Shown here in pieces: positions 28,782 to 37,170 of a DNA stretch of 64,000 bases. The stretch lies in contig JANLFU010000008.1 in assembly GCA_024653215.1 (NCBI GenBank), positions 1 to 64,000 of the forward strand. Direction: 5' to 3'. Both the position numbers and the translations under genes were made by a program. Every line of letters starts with the position of its first letter. The stretch's first letter is position 1. The stretch comes from Candidatus Saccharicenans sp. Its GTDB lineage: Bacteria; Acidobacteriota; Aminicenantia; Aminicenantales; Saccharicenantaceae. The notes beneath the pieces were generated by a model. It did not search any database. It saw only the letters and a list, made by a program, of their open reading frames with translations, and was not told where the DNA came from.

Positions 28782-28806
28782 TATTCCGACCGGAACTTGA
28801 AAGCGA

Positions 28807-29604
28807 ATGGGCAAGAGCTTTATCGCGCTGCTGACCGATTTTGGCACCCGGGATTATTTTGTCGCCTCTCTTAAGGGGGTGATACTCGCTATAAACCCGG
28901 ATTGCACCATCGTCGATATCTGCCATGAAGTCCCCGAATACGACCTGAAAGCGGCAGCCTTCATCCTCTGGGCCTGCTACCGGTTCTTTCCGGGCGGGAC
29001 TATTTTCCTGACCGTGGTCGACCCGGGAGTGGGCAGCGAACGCCGCCTCCTGCTGGCCAGAAGCCAGCGCTATTCCTTTATCGCCCCCGATAACGGGGTC
29101 CTGTCGCTGGTCTTCAGGCAGGAGAATCCTGAAATACTTGAACTCAGAGACCGGCAACATTTTCTGGCCGAACGGAGATCAAGCTTCGAGGGCCGGGACA
29201 AGATGGCCCCGGTGGCCGCCTGGCTGAGCCTGGGGGTGCCCGCTTCCGAGCTGGGCCAGCCGGTCAGAAATCCCCTGAGGCTGGAACTACCAGAGCCACA
29301 TCTGGGAAACCGGGAGATCCAGGGACAGATCCTTTACCGCGACCGGTTCGGGAACCTGATCACCAATCTCAGCCAGGAATTAATAGCCCAGTTTCTGACC
29401 AAAAACCATGGAGCCAACCTGCTACTCCTGGCCGGGAAAAAGAAAATATCGGAAATGGCCGCTGCCTACTCGTCCTCCGGTTCGGACCGTCCGTTTTTCA
29501 TCATCAACAGTCTGGGGCTTCTGGAAATTGCGCTCTACAAAAAGCCCGCGGCCGAGATGCTGGGCCTGGAGCCGGGTGACCCGGTAATTCTGAAAGCGGA
29601 GTAA
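28807..29604 (+). CDS. SAM hydroxide adenosyltransferase (DUF62 / SAM-dependent chlorinase-fluorinase superfamily)
   Basis: 265 residues. Members hydrolyse S-adenosylmethionine to adenosine and methionine. The N-terminal LLTDFGTRDYFVASLKG (8-24), the VVDPGVGSERR stretch with the conserved Asp and Arg (about 73-83), APDNGVLS, and the C-terminal YRDRFGNLITN and FIINSLGLLEIAL elements are diagnostic. The His of the usual Phe-His-Gly-Arg-Asp motif is Glu here (FEGRDKMAPVAAW, about 139). That His belongs to the water-activating triad in characterised homologues. Next gene is recD2, 28 bp downstream. Confidence 0.88.
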   Translation: MGKSFIALLTDFGTRDYFVASLKGVILAINPDCTIVDICHEVPEYDLKAAAFILWACYRFFPGGTIFLTVVDPGVGSERRLLLARSQRYSFIAPDNGVLSLVFRQENPEILELRDRQHFLAERRSSFEGRDKMAPVAAWLSLGVPASELGQPVRNPLRLELPEPHLGNREIQGQILYRDRFGNLITNLSQELIAQFLTKNHGANLLLLAGKKKISEMAAAYSSSGSDRPFFIINSLGLLEIALYKKPAAEMLGLEPGDPVILKAE

Positions 29605-29632
29605 GATTTCAGGGCGGAGTGTCTTATAACTC

Positions 29633-31816
29633 ATGGAATGCCTGGAAGGAACGGTAGAACAGATAATCTTCTATAACCCGGAGAACGGTTATACAGTTTT
29701 CAGGATAAAGACCGAAAGCGAAGAGATCACAGTGGTCGGCAACTTCCCGCCGCTTTCGCCCGGTGAGTGCTTGAAGCTGACCGGCCGCCGAGAAAAGAAT
29801 TCCCGTTTTGGGCTTCAGTTCCAGATGGAGTCGTTCAGCCTGACCCTGCCCTCCTCGGTCCGGGGGGTGGAAAGGTTTCTGGCTTCCGGTTTGATCAGGG
29901 GGGTCGGTCCGGTCCTGGCCCAGAGGATTGTCAAGAAATTCGGAGAGCGGACGGTCGATATCTTAAACGAGACGCCGGAAAAATTAAAACAGGTGGAAGG
30001 GATTGGAGAAAAGAAATTCTCCGAAATACTAAAATCCTGGGAAGAACACAAGGAAATTCGGGACCTGATCATCTTCCTCCAGGCCCATAACATCTCGACC
30101 ACTCTGGCTTACAAGATTTACCGCACCTACGGCCAGGCCGCGTTTGAGGTCTTGCGCCGCAACCCCTACCAGCTTTGCCTGGACATCTGGGGTGTGGGCT
30201 TCAAGACCGCTGACCAGATCGCCCTCAAGCTTGGTCTGCCCGCTGATTCTCCCGAAAGGGTCAAGGCCTTCATTCTCTACCTCCTGGAGAAAGACAACGA
30301 GCAGGGACATGTTTTCTCGGACGAAGCTGAAATAAAAGAGAAGTGCTGCCAGGAGCTGGAGGTTGAACCGCAGAGAGTGGACCAGGCCCTGAATGACCTG
30401 CTGGATGGCGGGTCACTGATCAGGGAGATTGTCGATGGCCAGGGGGCCCTGTACCTGCCATTTTTCTTCCAGGCCCAGGAAGAGGTGGCCCGAATTGTTT
30501 CCAGGATGGCTGCCCAGCCGGCGGCCGCTCCGGACTTTGACCCTGAAGCCCGAATAGCCGAGGTCGAGAATAAAAGCGGGTTGAAATTCTCCGGCCAGCA
30601 GAAAAAAGCCATCGTCAGCAGCCTGCAGAAAAAGATCATCATAATCACCGGCGGGCCCGGGACCGGTAAGACCACCATCGTCCGGGCCATGGTCGAGATT
30701 TTCGAGAGCTGGCAGAAAAAGATTCTTCTGGCGGCTCCAACCGGGCGGGCGGCCAAGCGCCTGGCCGAGACCACCGGCCGGGAAGCCAAGACCATCCACC
30801 GGCTGCTGGAGTTCCAGCCCAAGGAAGGCCGGTTCAAGAGAGGACCGAATCATCCACTGCGGGGCGAGGCGCTCATCGTGGATGAAGTCTCTATGATTGA
30901 CCTGCCTCTGATGTATCACCTGCTGCGGGCCGTCCCCCCAGAGATGCGGTTGATACTGGTGGGGGATAAAGACCAGTTGCCGCCGGTCGGGCCGGGCAAT
31001 TTGCTCCGGGATTTGATCGATTCCGGGCAGGTGGAAGTCATCCGGCTGGATGAGATCTTCCGCCAGGCCGGGGAAAGCCTGATCGTGGTCAATGCCCACC
31101 GGGTTAACCAGGGGCAGTCTCTTGTCTATCCACGGCGCAACGACCCGGAATCCGATTTCTATTTCTTTCACCAGGAAGACGAGGAGAAAGTTTTCAAGCT
31201 GATCCTGAAACTTTGCCAGCACAACATTCCCAGGAGGCTTAACCTCAGTCCTCTCTCCACCCAGATTCAGGTCATCACCCCGATGTACCGGGGCCTGGCC
31301 GGGGTGGACAACCTCAACCTGGAGCTGCAGAAAGTCCTCAATCCGGGAACGGCCGGGCTGAAGGTCGGCCAGAAGGAATTTCGGGTCCGGGACAAGGTCA
31401 TGCAGATCCGGAACGATTATGACAAGGAAGTTTTTAACGGTGACCTGGGAACCGTGGTCCAGGTGGACCCGGAACGGTTCGGCCTGCTGGTAGATTTTGA
31501 TGGCCGGCTGATTTTTTACGAGAAGGACGAGCTGGCCGACCTGGTGCTGGCCTATGCTATTTCTGTCCACAAGGCCCAGGGCAACGAGTACCAGGCCGTG
31601 GTCATGCCCCTGCTGACCCAGCACTACATAATGCTGCAGAGAAACCTGTTTTACACGGCTTTGACCAGGGCCCGCAAGTTGAGCGTCATTATAGGTTCCT
31701 ACCGGGCCCTGCACATCGCCATCAAGAACGACAAGCCGGTTCAGAGAAACTGTCGGCTGAAGGAAAAGATCCTGGAAATCGCCGGCGGCCTAGAACCAAC
31801 TTTCCGGTTGTTTTAA
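29633..31816 (+). CDS. recD2: RecD2-type ATP-dependent DNA helicase
   Basis: 727-residue 5'-3' superfamily 1B helicase of the RecD2/YrrC type found in bacteria without RecBCD dependence. An N-terminal OB-like domain begins [20 protein letters not shown]. Helix-hairpin-helix repeats occupy about 85-210. The helicase core has Walker [11 protein letters not shown] near 338, [10 protein letters not shown] near 415, [14 protein letters not shown] near 440 and the C-terminal [12 protein letters not shown] motif near 643. It follows the SAM hydrolase gene. Confidence 0.95.
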   Translation: MECLEGTVEQIIFYNPENGYTVFRIKTESEEITVVGNFPPLSPGECLKLTGRREKNSRFGLQFQMESFSLTLPSSVRGVERFLASGLIRGVGPVLAQRIVKKFGERTVDILNETPEKLKQVEGIGEKKFSEILKSWEEHKEIRDLIIFLQAHNISTTLAYKIYRTYGQAAFEVLRRNPYQLCLDIWGVGFKTADQIALKLGLPADSPERVKAFILYLLEKDNEQGHVFSDEAEIKEKCCQELEVEPQRVDQALNDLLDGGSLIREIVDGQGALYLPFFFQAQEEVARIVSRMAAQPAAAPDFDPEARIAEVENKSGLKFSGQQKKAIVSSLQKKIIIITGGPGTGKTTIVRAMVEIFESWQKKILLAAPTGRAAKRLAETTGREAKTIHRLLEFQPKEGRFKRGPNHPLRGEALIVDEVSMIDLPLMYHLLRAVPPEMRLILVGDKDQLPPVGPGNLLRDLIDSGQVEVIRLDEIFRQAGESLIVVNAHRVNQGQSLVYPRRNDPESDFYFFHQEDEEKVFKLILKLCQHNIPRRLNLSPLSTQIQVITPMYRGLAGVDNLNLELQKVLNPGTAGLKVGQKEFRVRDKVMQIRNDYDKEVFNGDLGTVVQVDPERFGLLVDFDGRLIFYEKDELADLVLAYAISVHKAQGNEYQAVVMPLLTQHYIMLQRNLFYTALTRARKLSVIIGSYRALHIAIKNDKPVQRNCRLKEKILEIAGGLEPTFRLF

Positions 31817-31835
31817 TTTTCTTGTGGTTTATAAT
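31808..31835 (+). promoter_or_regulatory. Promoter for rubredoxin
   Basis: TTGTTT at 31808-31813, 16 bp, TATAAT at 31830-31835, just after the recD2 stop. Start near 31842, giving a 24-nt leader with AAAGGAGG. Confidence 0.5.
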
Positions 31836-31865
31836 AAGGAATCATTGAAAGGAGGCCAGACCATC

Positions 31866-32027
31866 ATGGAAAAATGGGAATGCACTGCCTGCGGCTATAT
31901 CTATGACCCGGAACTCGGAGACCCGGACAACAATATCCCGCCCGGCACGCCCTTCGAGTCTCTACCCGATGATTGGGTCTGCCCGCAATGCGGGGTGGGC
32001 AAAGAATTTTTTCAGAAAATGAGCTGA
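31866..32027 (+). CDS. Rubredoxin
   Basis: 53-residue iron-sulfur electron carrier with the two Cys-x2-Cys-Gly knuckles: [10 protein letters not shown] at 6-15 and [11 protein letters not shown] at 39-49, plus the conserved [19 protein letters not shown] centre. The start is the ATG at 31866, with a strong AAAGGAGG. It precedes a flavoprotein of the NADH:rubredoxin oxidoreductase type, its likely electron source; rubrerythrin at 49.6 kb is a likely acceptor. Confidence 0.97.
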   Translation: MEKWECTACGYIYDPELGDPDNNIPPGTPFESLPDDWVCPQCGVGKEFFQKMS

Positions 32028-32063
32028 AGCCCGGAAGGCTGAGGCCCGGCTGGAAGCTATCAG

Positions 32064-33281
32064 ATGAGAGTGGTCATACTGGGTAACGGCCTGAGCGGGA
32101 CCATCTGCGGGAAGACAATCAGGGAGCTGGATTCGGCCGCCGAAATAATCATCGTCGGAGAAGAAAAGCATCCTTATTATCCCCGGCCCAACCTGATCGA
32201 TTTCCTGGCCGGGCTGATTCCCCTGGAAAAAGTCTTTGCTTTTACCGAGGGCTGGGCCGAGAGGCAGAAACTGCAGGTCAGGCTTGGACTAAAAGCGGTC
32301 AGCCTCGACCCGGAAAAACCGGCTGTGAAATTTGAGGACGGAAGCAGCCTCGAGGCTGACCGGCTGGTGCTGGCCACCGGAGCCTGTCCCTTCGTCCCAC
32401 CCCTTCCGGGCGCTGACCGGGAAGGAGTTTTTACCATCAGGACTCTGGACGATGTCCTGGAATTGCTGGATTTTATCCGCTCCGGGCCAGAAATCGTTAT
32501 CCTCGGTGGGGGACTACTCGGCCTGGAAATAGCCCGGGCTTTGAATCTCAGGGGACTGAAGCAGATCACCGTGGTTGAAGTCTTCAGTCGCCTGCTTCCG
32601 AGGCAGCTGGACGAAACTGGAGCCGGCCTGCTGCGGTTGCACCTGGCAGGCCTCGGCATCAATCTCATTACCGGCCGGGAAGCGGTCGAGATTCTCGGCG
32701 ACGGCCGGGTGAGCGGAATCCGTTTTAAGGATGGGGAGGTCATTTCAGCCGGAGCGGTCATCATCGCTTCCGGGGTCAGGCCCAGGCTGGACCTGGCCCG
32801 GGAGGCCGGCCTGGATTGCGGGCGCGGCCTGCTGGTTGATGATTACTTAAGAACCAGTTGCGACCGGGTCTATGCCGCCGGCGACGTGACCGAGCACCGG
32901 GGAAAAGTCTATGGCCTTATTCCGGCAGCTTTTGACCAGGCCCGGGCCCTGGCCTACAACCTCTGCGGCCAGGCCAAGAAATACGAGGGCACCATCCCGG
33001 CCAGCACCCTCAAGGTCATGGGTATCTACCTGACCTCCATCGGGCTGGTTAACCCGGAGACTGATGGCTATGAAATTCTGACCAGTTATAAACCCGAGGC
33101 CGGTCTGTACAAGAAGCTGGTGCTGAAGGAAGATTCGGTGGTTGGGGCCATCTGGTTCGGCACCAAGAAGGGAACCCAGGAAGTCAGCCGGTTGATCCAG
33201 TCGGGCAGGAAAATCGGGGAATACAAGAACGAGATCCTGGAAGAGGAATTTGATTTTTCCCGGATTTTTCGGGATTCGTGA
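32064..33281 (+). CDS. FAD/NAD(P)-dependent oxidoreductase, NADH:rubredoxin reductase-like
   Basis: 405-residue flavoprotein of the pyridine-nucleotide disulfide oxidoreductase class without a redox disulfide. The FAD site is at the N-terminus (VVILGNGLSGT), the LVLATGACP motif near 110, the NAD(H) site IVILGGGLLGLEIARAL near 146, and the second FAD motif VYAAGDVTEH near 270. The C-terminal domain resembles that of NADH:rubredoxin oxidoreductase and nitrite-reductase flavoprotein domains. Position 36 bp after rubredoxin supports that role. Confidence 0.87.
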   Translation: MRVVILGNGLSGTICGKTIRELDSAAEIIIVGEEKHPYYPRPNLIDFLAGLIPLEKVFAFTEGWAERQKLQVRLGLKAVSLDPEKPAVKFEDGSSLEADRLVLATGACPFVPPLPGADREGVFTIRTLDDVLELLDFIRSGPEIVILGGGLLGLEIARALNLRGLKQITVVEVFSRLLPRQLDETGAGLLRLHLAGLGINLITGREAVEILGDGRVSGIRFKDGEVISAGAVIIASGVRPRLDLAREAGLDCGRGLLVDDYLRTSCDRVYAAGDVTEHRGKVYGLIPAAFDQARALAYNLCGQAKKYEGTIPASTLKVMGIYLTSIGLVNPETDGYEILTSYKPEAGLYKKLVLKEDSVVGAIWFGTKKGTQEVSRLIQSGRKIGEYKNEILEEEFDFSRIFRDS

Positions 33282-33330
33282 ATAAATAATAAATAAAGAA
33301 GTACGATAACCGGATGAACAGGAGTGAATC

Positions 33331-34344
33331 ATGTCCAGGCGGAAAGTTGTAGCTCTGCTGGCTTGTTTTTTCTGGCTGTCAGCCAGCCTGGCCGCCCAGG
33401 TTAAGGCCGGCGGCTATTTTTCTTTTGAGTACCTGAAAAGTCAGCCGGAAGGTCTCTATTCAAAGGGAACCTTTGCCAATTTCAACGGCGGGCTGGCCGT
33501 CTCGGGAGTCATTTATGGCAGCCTCAGTTTCCTGGCCGAGGGCCGGCTGGCCTCCCATGAGAATTTCCAGTTAGCCCAGGCCTATATCAACTTCCAGGGT
33601 AGCCAGCTGATCAGTTTGAAGGCGGGCCTGTTTGAGATTCCCTTTGGCCGTTTTAACCGCTCGGCCCGGCCCCACGAAAATCCTACGGTTTTCAGGCCCC
33701 TGGTCTTCCACTTTTTTCCATACCGCTGGAATGACCTGGGAATCTGCCTGCAGGGCAATTATGCCATTTTTTATTACTCAGCCTACATAATAAACGGTCT
33801 ATCGGCCGACAGCCAGGGCTACCTGGAAACAAAGTTCACCGACCCAAATAAGGATAAAGCCATGGGCGGCCGCCTGGGCCTGCGTTTCGGGGAAGGGATT
33901 GAGCTCGGAGGGTCGATTTACAACGGAAAGTACGACCCCGACGGAACCAAGGACGTGCAGTTCCGCGGCCTGGACCTGCTCTGGCTGACCCCGGAGTGGG
34001 AAGTGAGAGGCGAGTTTATCCAGGCGGCCTATGACCATCCCACCCTGAACCAGAAGATTAATTTTGAAGGCTATTACCTCACGGTCAGCATGCTGTTCAA
34101 GAGTTTTCGCCTCTATTATAGTTTCCAGAAATCGGACCTGCCCCGAAACCTGGTTGACGACCACCAGGCTCCTCCGCTTAACATCTTTCTCGAGTCCATG
34201 GTCAAGAAAACCAGGTCGGCCGTTGGTTTGAAATGGGATGCGGCTTCTAACTTTTACGCCAAGCTGGAATACGACTGGAATAAAGAAAAAGATGTGAAGC
34301 TGAAGGATAACGTGCTTCTGGTTCAGGTCGGCCTGGCCTTCTGA
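33331..34344 (+). CDS. Outer-membrane porin-like beta-barrel protein
   Basis: 337 residues with a signal peptide (hydrophobic core VVALLACFFWLSASLAA, cleavage near 26) and then alternating strands rich in Gly and aromatic residues. The protein ends in LLVQVGLAF with a C-terminal Phe, the usual barrel-assembly signal. It resembles phosphate-selective or general porin families (NFNGGLAVSGVIYG, LKAGLFEIPFGRFN) but I cannot assign a substrate. AGGAG precedes the ATG. Confidence 0.78.
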   Translation: MSRRKVVALLACFFWLSASLAAQVKAGGYFSFEYLKSQPEGLYSKGTFANFNGGLAVSGVIYGSLSFLAEGRLASHENFQLAQAYINFQGSQLISLKAGLFEIPFGRFNRSARPHENPTVFRPLVFHFFPYRWNDLGICLQGNYAIFYYSAYIINGLSADSQGYLETKFTDPNKDKAMGGRLGLRFGEGIELGGSIYNGKYDPDGTKDVQFRGLDLLWLTPEWEVRGEFIQAAYDHPTLNQKINFEGYYLTVSMLFKSFRLYYSFQKSDLPRNLVDDHQAPPLNIFLESMVKKTRSAVGLKWDAASNFYAKLEYDWNKEKDVKLKDNVLLVQVGLAF

Positions 34345-34432
34345 AGGCTTTATGATCATTAGGAAATCTGGTAGAATAGCGCGGGTTTTTCGGCGGTCTT
34401 AATTTTGAGTATTAATTATTGAGGATAGAGAC

Positions 34433-35755
34433 ATGGCCAATCTTCTGGTTCTCGGGACCCAGTGGGGTGATGAAGGCAAGGGCAAGATAGTCGATTTTCT
34501 GGCCCCGGCTTTTGAAATCATCGCCCGCTACCAGGGCGGACACAATGCCGGCCACACTGTTTATCTTCGCGGTAAAAAGATTGTCCTGCATCTGATTCCC
34601 TCCGGAATACTTCACCCGGATAAAGTCTGCGTCATCGGAAACGGTCTGGTGGTCAGCCCGCAGGCTTTCTTTAGAGAAATTGATGACCTGAAAGCTCTGG
34701 GGGTGGAGGTCAGGCCCGAGCGGCTGCTGGTCAGCCGGGCAGCCCAGGTCATCATGCCCTATCATCCGCTGCTTGAAAAAATCGCCGAGCAAAGCCGCGG
34801 CGAGAAAATGATCGGCACCACCTGCCGGGGCATTGGTCCCTGCTACGAGGACAAGGCAGCCCGCTGGGGAATAAGGGTGGCCGACCTGCTGGAGCCTGCG
34901 GTCCTGAAGGAAAAAATCGAGGACAGCCTGGCCCTGAAGAACAGGATTTTTGAAGCCTTTGGCTATCCTCCTCTGGCGGTGGGGCCAATTCTTGATGAAT
35001 ATAAAGCCCTGGGTGAAAAGCTGGCGCCTTATGTGGTCGATGTTTCGGCTTATCTGGCCGGGCAAATCAGGGCCGGAAAATCGGTGCTGTTTGAAGGGGC
35101 CCAGGGGACACTTCTGGACCTCGACCACGGGACCTATCCCTTTGTCACTTCTTCCAGTTGCACCGCCGGCGGAGTCTGCACCGGGCTGGGTTTGAGCCCG
35201 AAGGAAGTTAGCGCCGTTCTGGGTATTACCAAAGCTTACACCACCAGGGTTGGCAGCGGACCGTTTCCAACCGAGCTCAAGGATGAAACCGGGGCCCGCA
35301 TTGCCCGCAAGGGTGACGAGTTCGGGGCCACCACCGGCCGCCCCAGAAGGTGCGGCTGGTTTGATGCCGTGGCCGTTCGTTATGCCTGCCGGCTCAACGG
35401 GGTGGACCTGATTGCCCTGACCAAGCCCGATGTCCTGGAGGAGCTGACTGAAATCAGGGCCTGCCACGCCTACCGTTACAAGGGATCGATCATGAAGGAC
35501 TTCCCTTCAGAACCCTGGATTCTGGAAAAAGTTGAACCTGAATACCGCACCTTCCCGGTCTGGGACAGGTCCATTCACCGGGCCCGTGATTTTTCCGCGC
35601 TTCCGGCCGGATTCATGGACTACCTGAAATGGCTGGAAGACACCCTGGAAACCCGGGTTGGGTTAATTTCCACCGGCGTTGACCGGGAGGATATCATCTG
35701 CCGCCGCGATGAATTCAAGAAGATTCTGGGAGAAAAGGCCCGGGTTCTGGGCTGA
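34433..35755 (+). CDS. purA: Adenylosuccinate synthetase
   Basis: Converts IMP, aspartate and GTP to adenylosuccinate in AMP synthesis. GTQWGDEGKGKIVDFLA at 7-23 is the GTP-binding signature, QGGHNAGHTVYL near 34 holds the catalytic His, and GTTCRGIGPCYEDKAAR near 126 is canonical. The TTGRPRRCGWFDAVAVRYA region near 302 and the C-terminal TKPDVL base-recognition motif are intact. Length 440. Its start has a GAGG and it is followed by alr after 20 bp. Confidence 0.97.
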   Translation: MANLLVLGTQWGDEGKGKIVDFLAPAFEIIARYQGGHNAGHTVYLRGKKIVLHLIPSGILHPDKVCVIGNGLVVSPQAFFREIDDLKALGVEVRPERLLVSRAAQVIMPYHPLLEKIAEQSRGEKMIGTTCRGIGPCYEDKAARWGIRVADLLEPAVLKEKIEDSLALKNRIFEAFGYPPLAVGPILDEYKALGEKLAPYVVDVSAYLAGQIRAGKSVLFEGAQGTLLDLDHGTYPFVTSSSCTAGGVCTGLGLSPKEVSAVLGITKAYTTRVGSGPFPTELKDETGARIARKGDEFGATTGRPRRCGWFDAVAVRYACRLNGVDLIALTKPDVLEELTEIRACHAYRYKGSIMKDFPSEPWILEKVEPEYRTFPVWDRSIHRARDFSALPAGFMDYLKWLEDTLETRVGLISTGVDREDIICRRDEFKKILGEKARVLG

Positions 35756-35775
35756 AGTTTCAGGAGAAAGACACC

Positions 35776-36933
35776 GTGGTCAGAGCCAAAACCGAGAAAT
35801 TCCCGGTTCAGTGGGTAGAAATAAATCGCCAGGCCTTTTTTCATAATGTCCAGGAGTTCAAGAACAGGCTGGGACAGGCCGGGTTGCTGGCTGTGGTCAA
35901 GGCCAATGCCTACGGTCACGGCCTGCTGGAAATTGCCGGGCTGGCCGCCGAGTGCGGAATCGATTGGTTTGGAGTGCACAGCCTGGAAGAGGGCCTGTGC
36001 CTGCGCCAGAAGGGTTTCAAACAAAAGATTCTCATTCTGGGTTACCTGCCTCTTTCCGGTGCGGAGGAAGCGGTCCGGGCTGAACTCAGATCGACGGTTT
36101 ATAACCTGGAAACACTGAAGGCGCTGGCCGCCGCGGCCAGGAAAGAGAACAAACCGGCCCTGGTTCACCTCAAAATTGAGACCGGAACCAACCGCCAGGG
36201 AATCGCCCTCAATAAGCTGGGTGGCTTTCTGAGCCTTATCAAAAAAAACCCGGAGCTGGTGCTGGAAGGCGTTTCTTCCCATTTCGCCAATATCGAGGAT
36301 ACCACCGATGATTACTATCCCCGCTACCAGCTCGAGAACTTCAAGCAGGCCGTAGAATTCCTGGAGAGTAACGGCTTCAAGGTTCCAATAAGGCACATGT
36401 CCTGCTCGGCCGCGGCCATCCTTTTTCCTGAAACTTATTTCAACCTGGCCCGGGTGGGCATCGGTCTTTACGGTCTCTGGCCGTCTAAGGAGACCCTGGT
36501 CTCCTGTCGTCTTCGTGGCCAGTCGCCACTGAAGTTAAAACCGGTGCTGAGCTGGAAGGCCAGGGTGGCCCAGATCAAGACCGTTCCCCGCGGTGCCTAC
36601 ATCGGCTACGGCTGCACCTACCGGACAACCAGGCCCACCAGGCTGGCCATCATTCCGGTCGGCTATTACGACGGCTACGACCGCGGGCTCTCCAACTCGG
36701 CCTACGTCCTGGTAAAAGGGAAGAGGGCTCAGGTCAGGGGCCGGGTCTGCATGGATTTTATCATGGTCGATATTACCGATATTCCCGGGGTCAGGCTAGA
36801 AGACCCGGTGACCCTCATCGGGGCCGAGGGCAGGGAGAAAATAACCGCCGACCAGCTGGCCTCCCTGGCCGGAACCATCAATTATGAAATGGTGACCAGG
36901 ATCAATCCCCTGATTCCCAGATTTATCGTTTGA
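35776..36933 (+). CDS. alr: Alanine racemase
   Basis: PLP enzyme that makes D-alanine for peptidoglycan. The PLP lysine is in LAVVKANAYGHG near 41. Other landmarks are VHLKIETGTNRQG, SHFANIED, and the GYGCTYRTTRPTRLAIIPVGYYDGY region (about 277-301) carrying the catalytic tyrosine, and VCMDFIMVDIT with the substrate-binding Met. Length 385. The start is GTG at 35776 with AGGAG ten bases upstream. No ATG nearby fits. Confidence 0.96.
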   Translation: MVRAKTEKFPVQWVEINRQAFFHNVQEFKNRLGQAGLLAVVKANAYGHGLLEIAGLAAECGIDWFGVHSLEEGLCLRQKGFKQKILILGYLPLSGAEEAVRAELRSTVYNLETLKALAAAARKENKPALVHLKIETGTNRQGIALNKLGGFLSLIKKNPELVLEGVSSHFANIEDTTDDYYPRYQLENFKQAVEFLESNGFKVPIRHMSCSAAAILFPETYFNLARVGIGLYGLWPSKETLVSCRLRGQSPLKLKPVLSWKARVAQIKTVPRGAYIGYGCTYRTTRPTRLAIIPVGYYDGYDRGLSNSAYVLVKGKRAQVRGRVCMDFIMVDITDIPGVRLEDPVTLIGAEGREKITADQLASLAGTINYEMVTRINPLIPRFIV

Positions 36934-37133
36934 GCCCGCAATAAAAGAAATCAAGTTTCACCAGTCATGCAAAGTTGGTCCTATCAGTTCACGCTGCCAC
37001 TGTTTCTAACTTCTGAATGATTATATGCCGGGGAAAACGCAGGCCAATCGGATAAATGACGGATGATTTAAGATCTGGCGCAGTATAGGGTGATATTCAG
37101 AGTTTAAGCCCATGATACCAGAAATCATTTAGG

Positions 37134-37163
37134 TTGAATCAGCGGACAAACTCCACTTATAAT
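37134..37163 (+). promoter_or_regulatory. Promoter for the TamB-Omp85 fusion gene, probably leaderless
   Basis: TTGAAT at 37134-37139, 18 bp, TATAAT at 37158-37163. Seven bases separate the -10 box from the second of two adjacent ATGs (37171), the same geometry as at uppS, and no Shine-Dalgarno sequence is present. Confidence 0.55.
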
Positions 37164-37170
37164 TCAGATG

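Noticed and set aside
27943-29160. A 405-codon minus-strand frame opposite lepB and the SAM hydrolase gene
   Set aside because: Both genes on the plus strand show full catalytic motifs. The antisense frame has no recognisable domain and is a GC-rich shadow.
30413-31714. A 433-codon minus-strand frame opposite recD2
   Set aside because: The RecD2 motifs are on the plus strand; the antisense product is low-complexity (many Gln, Val, Pro) and has no start context.
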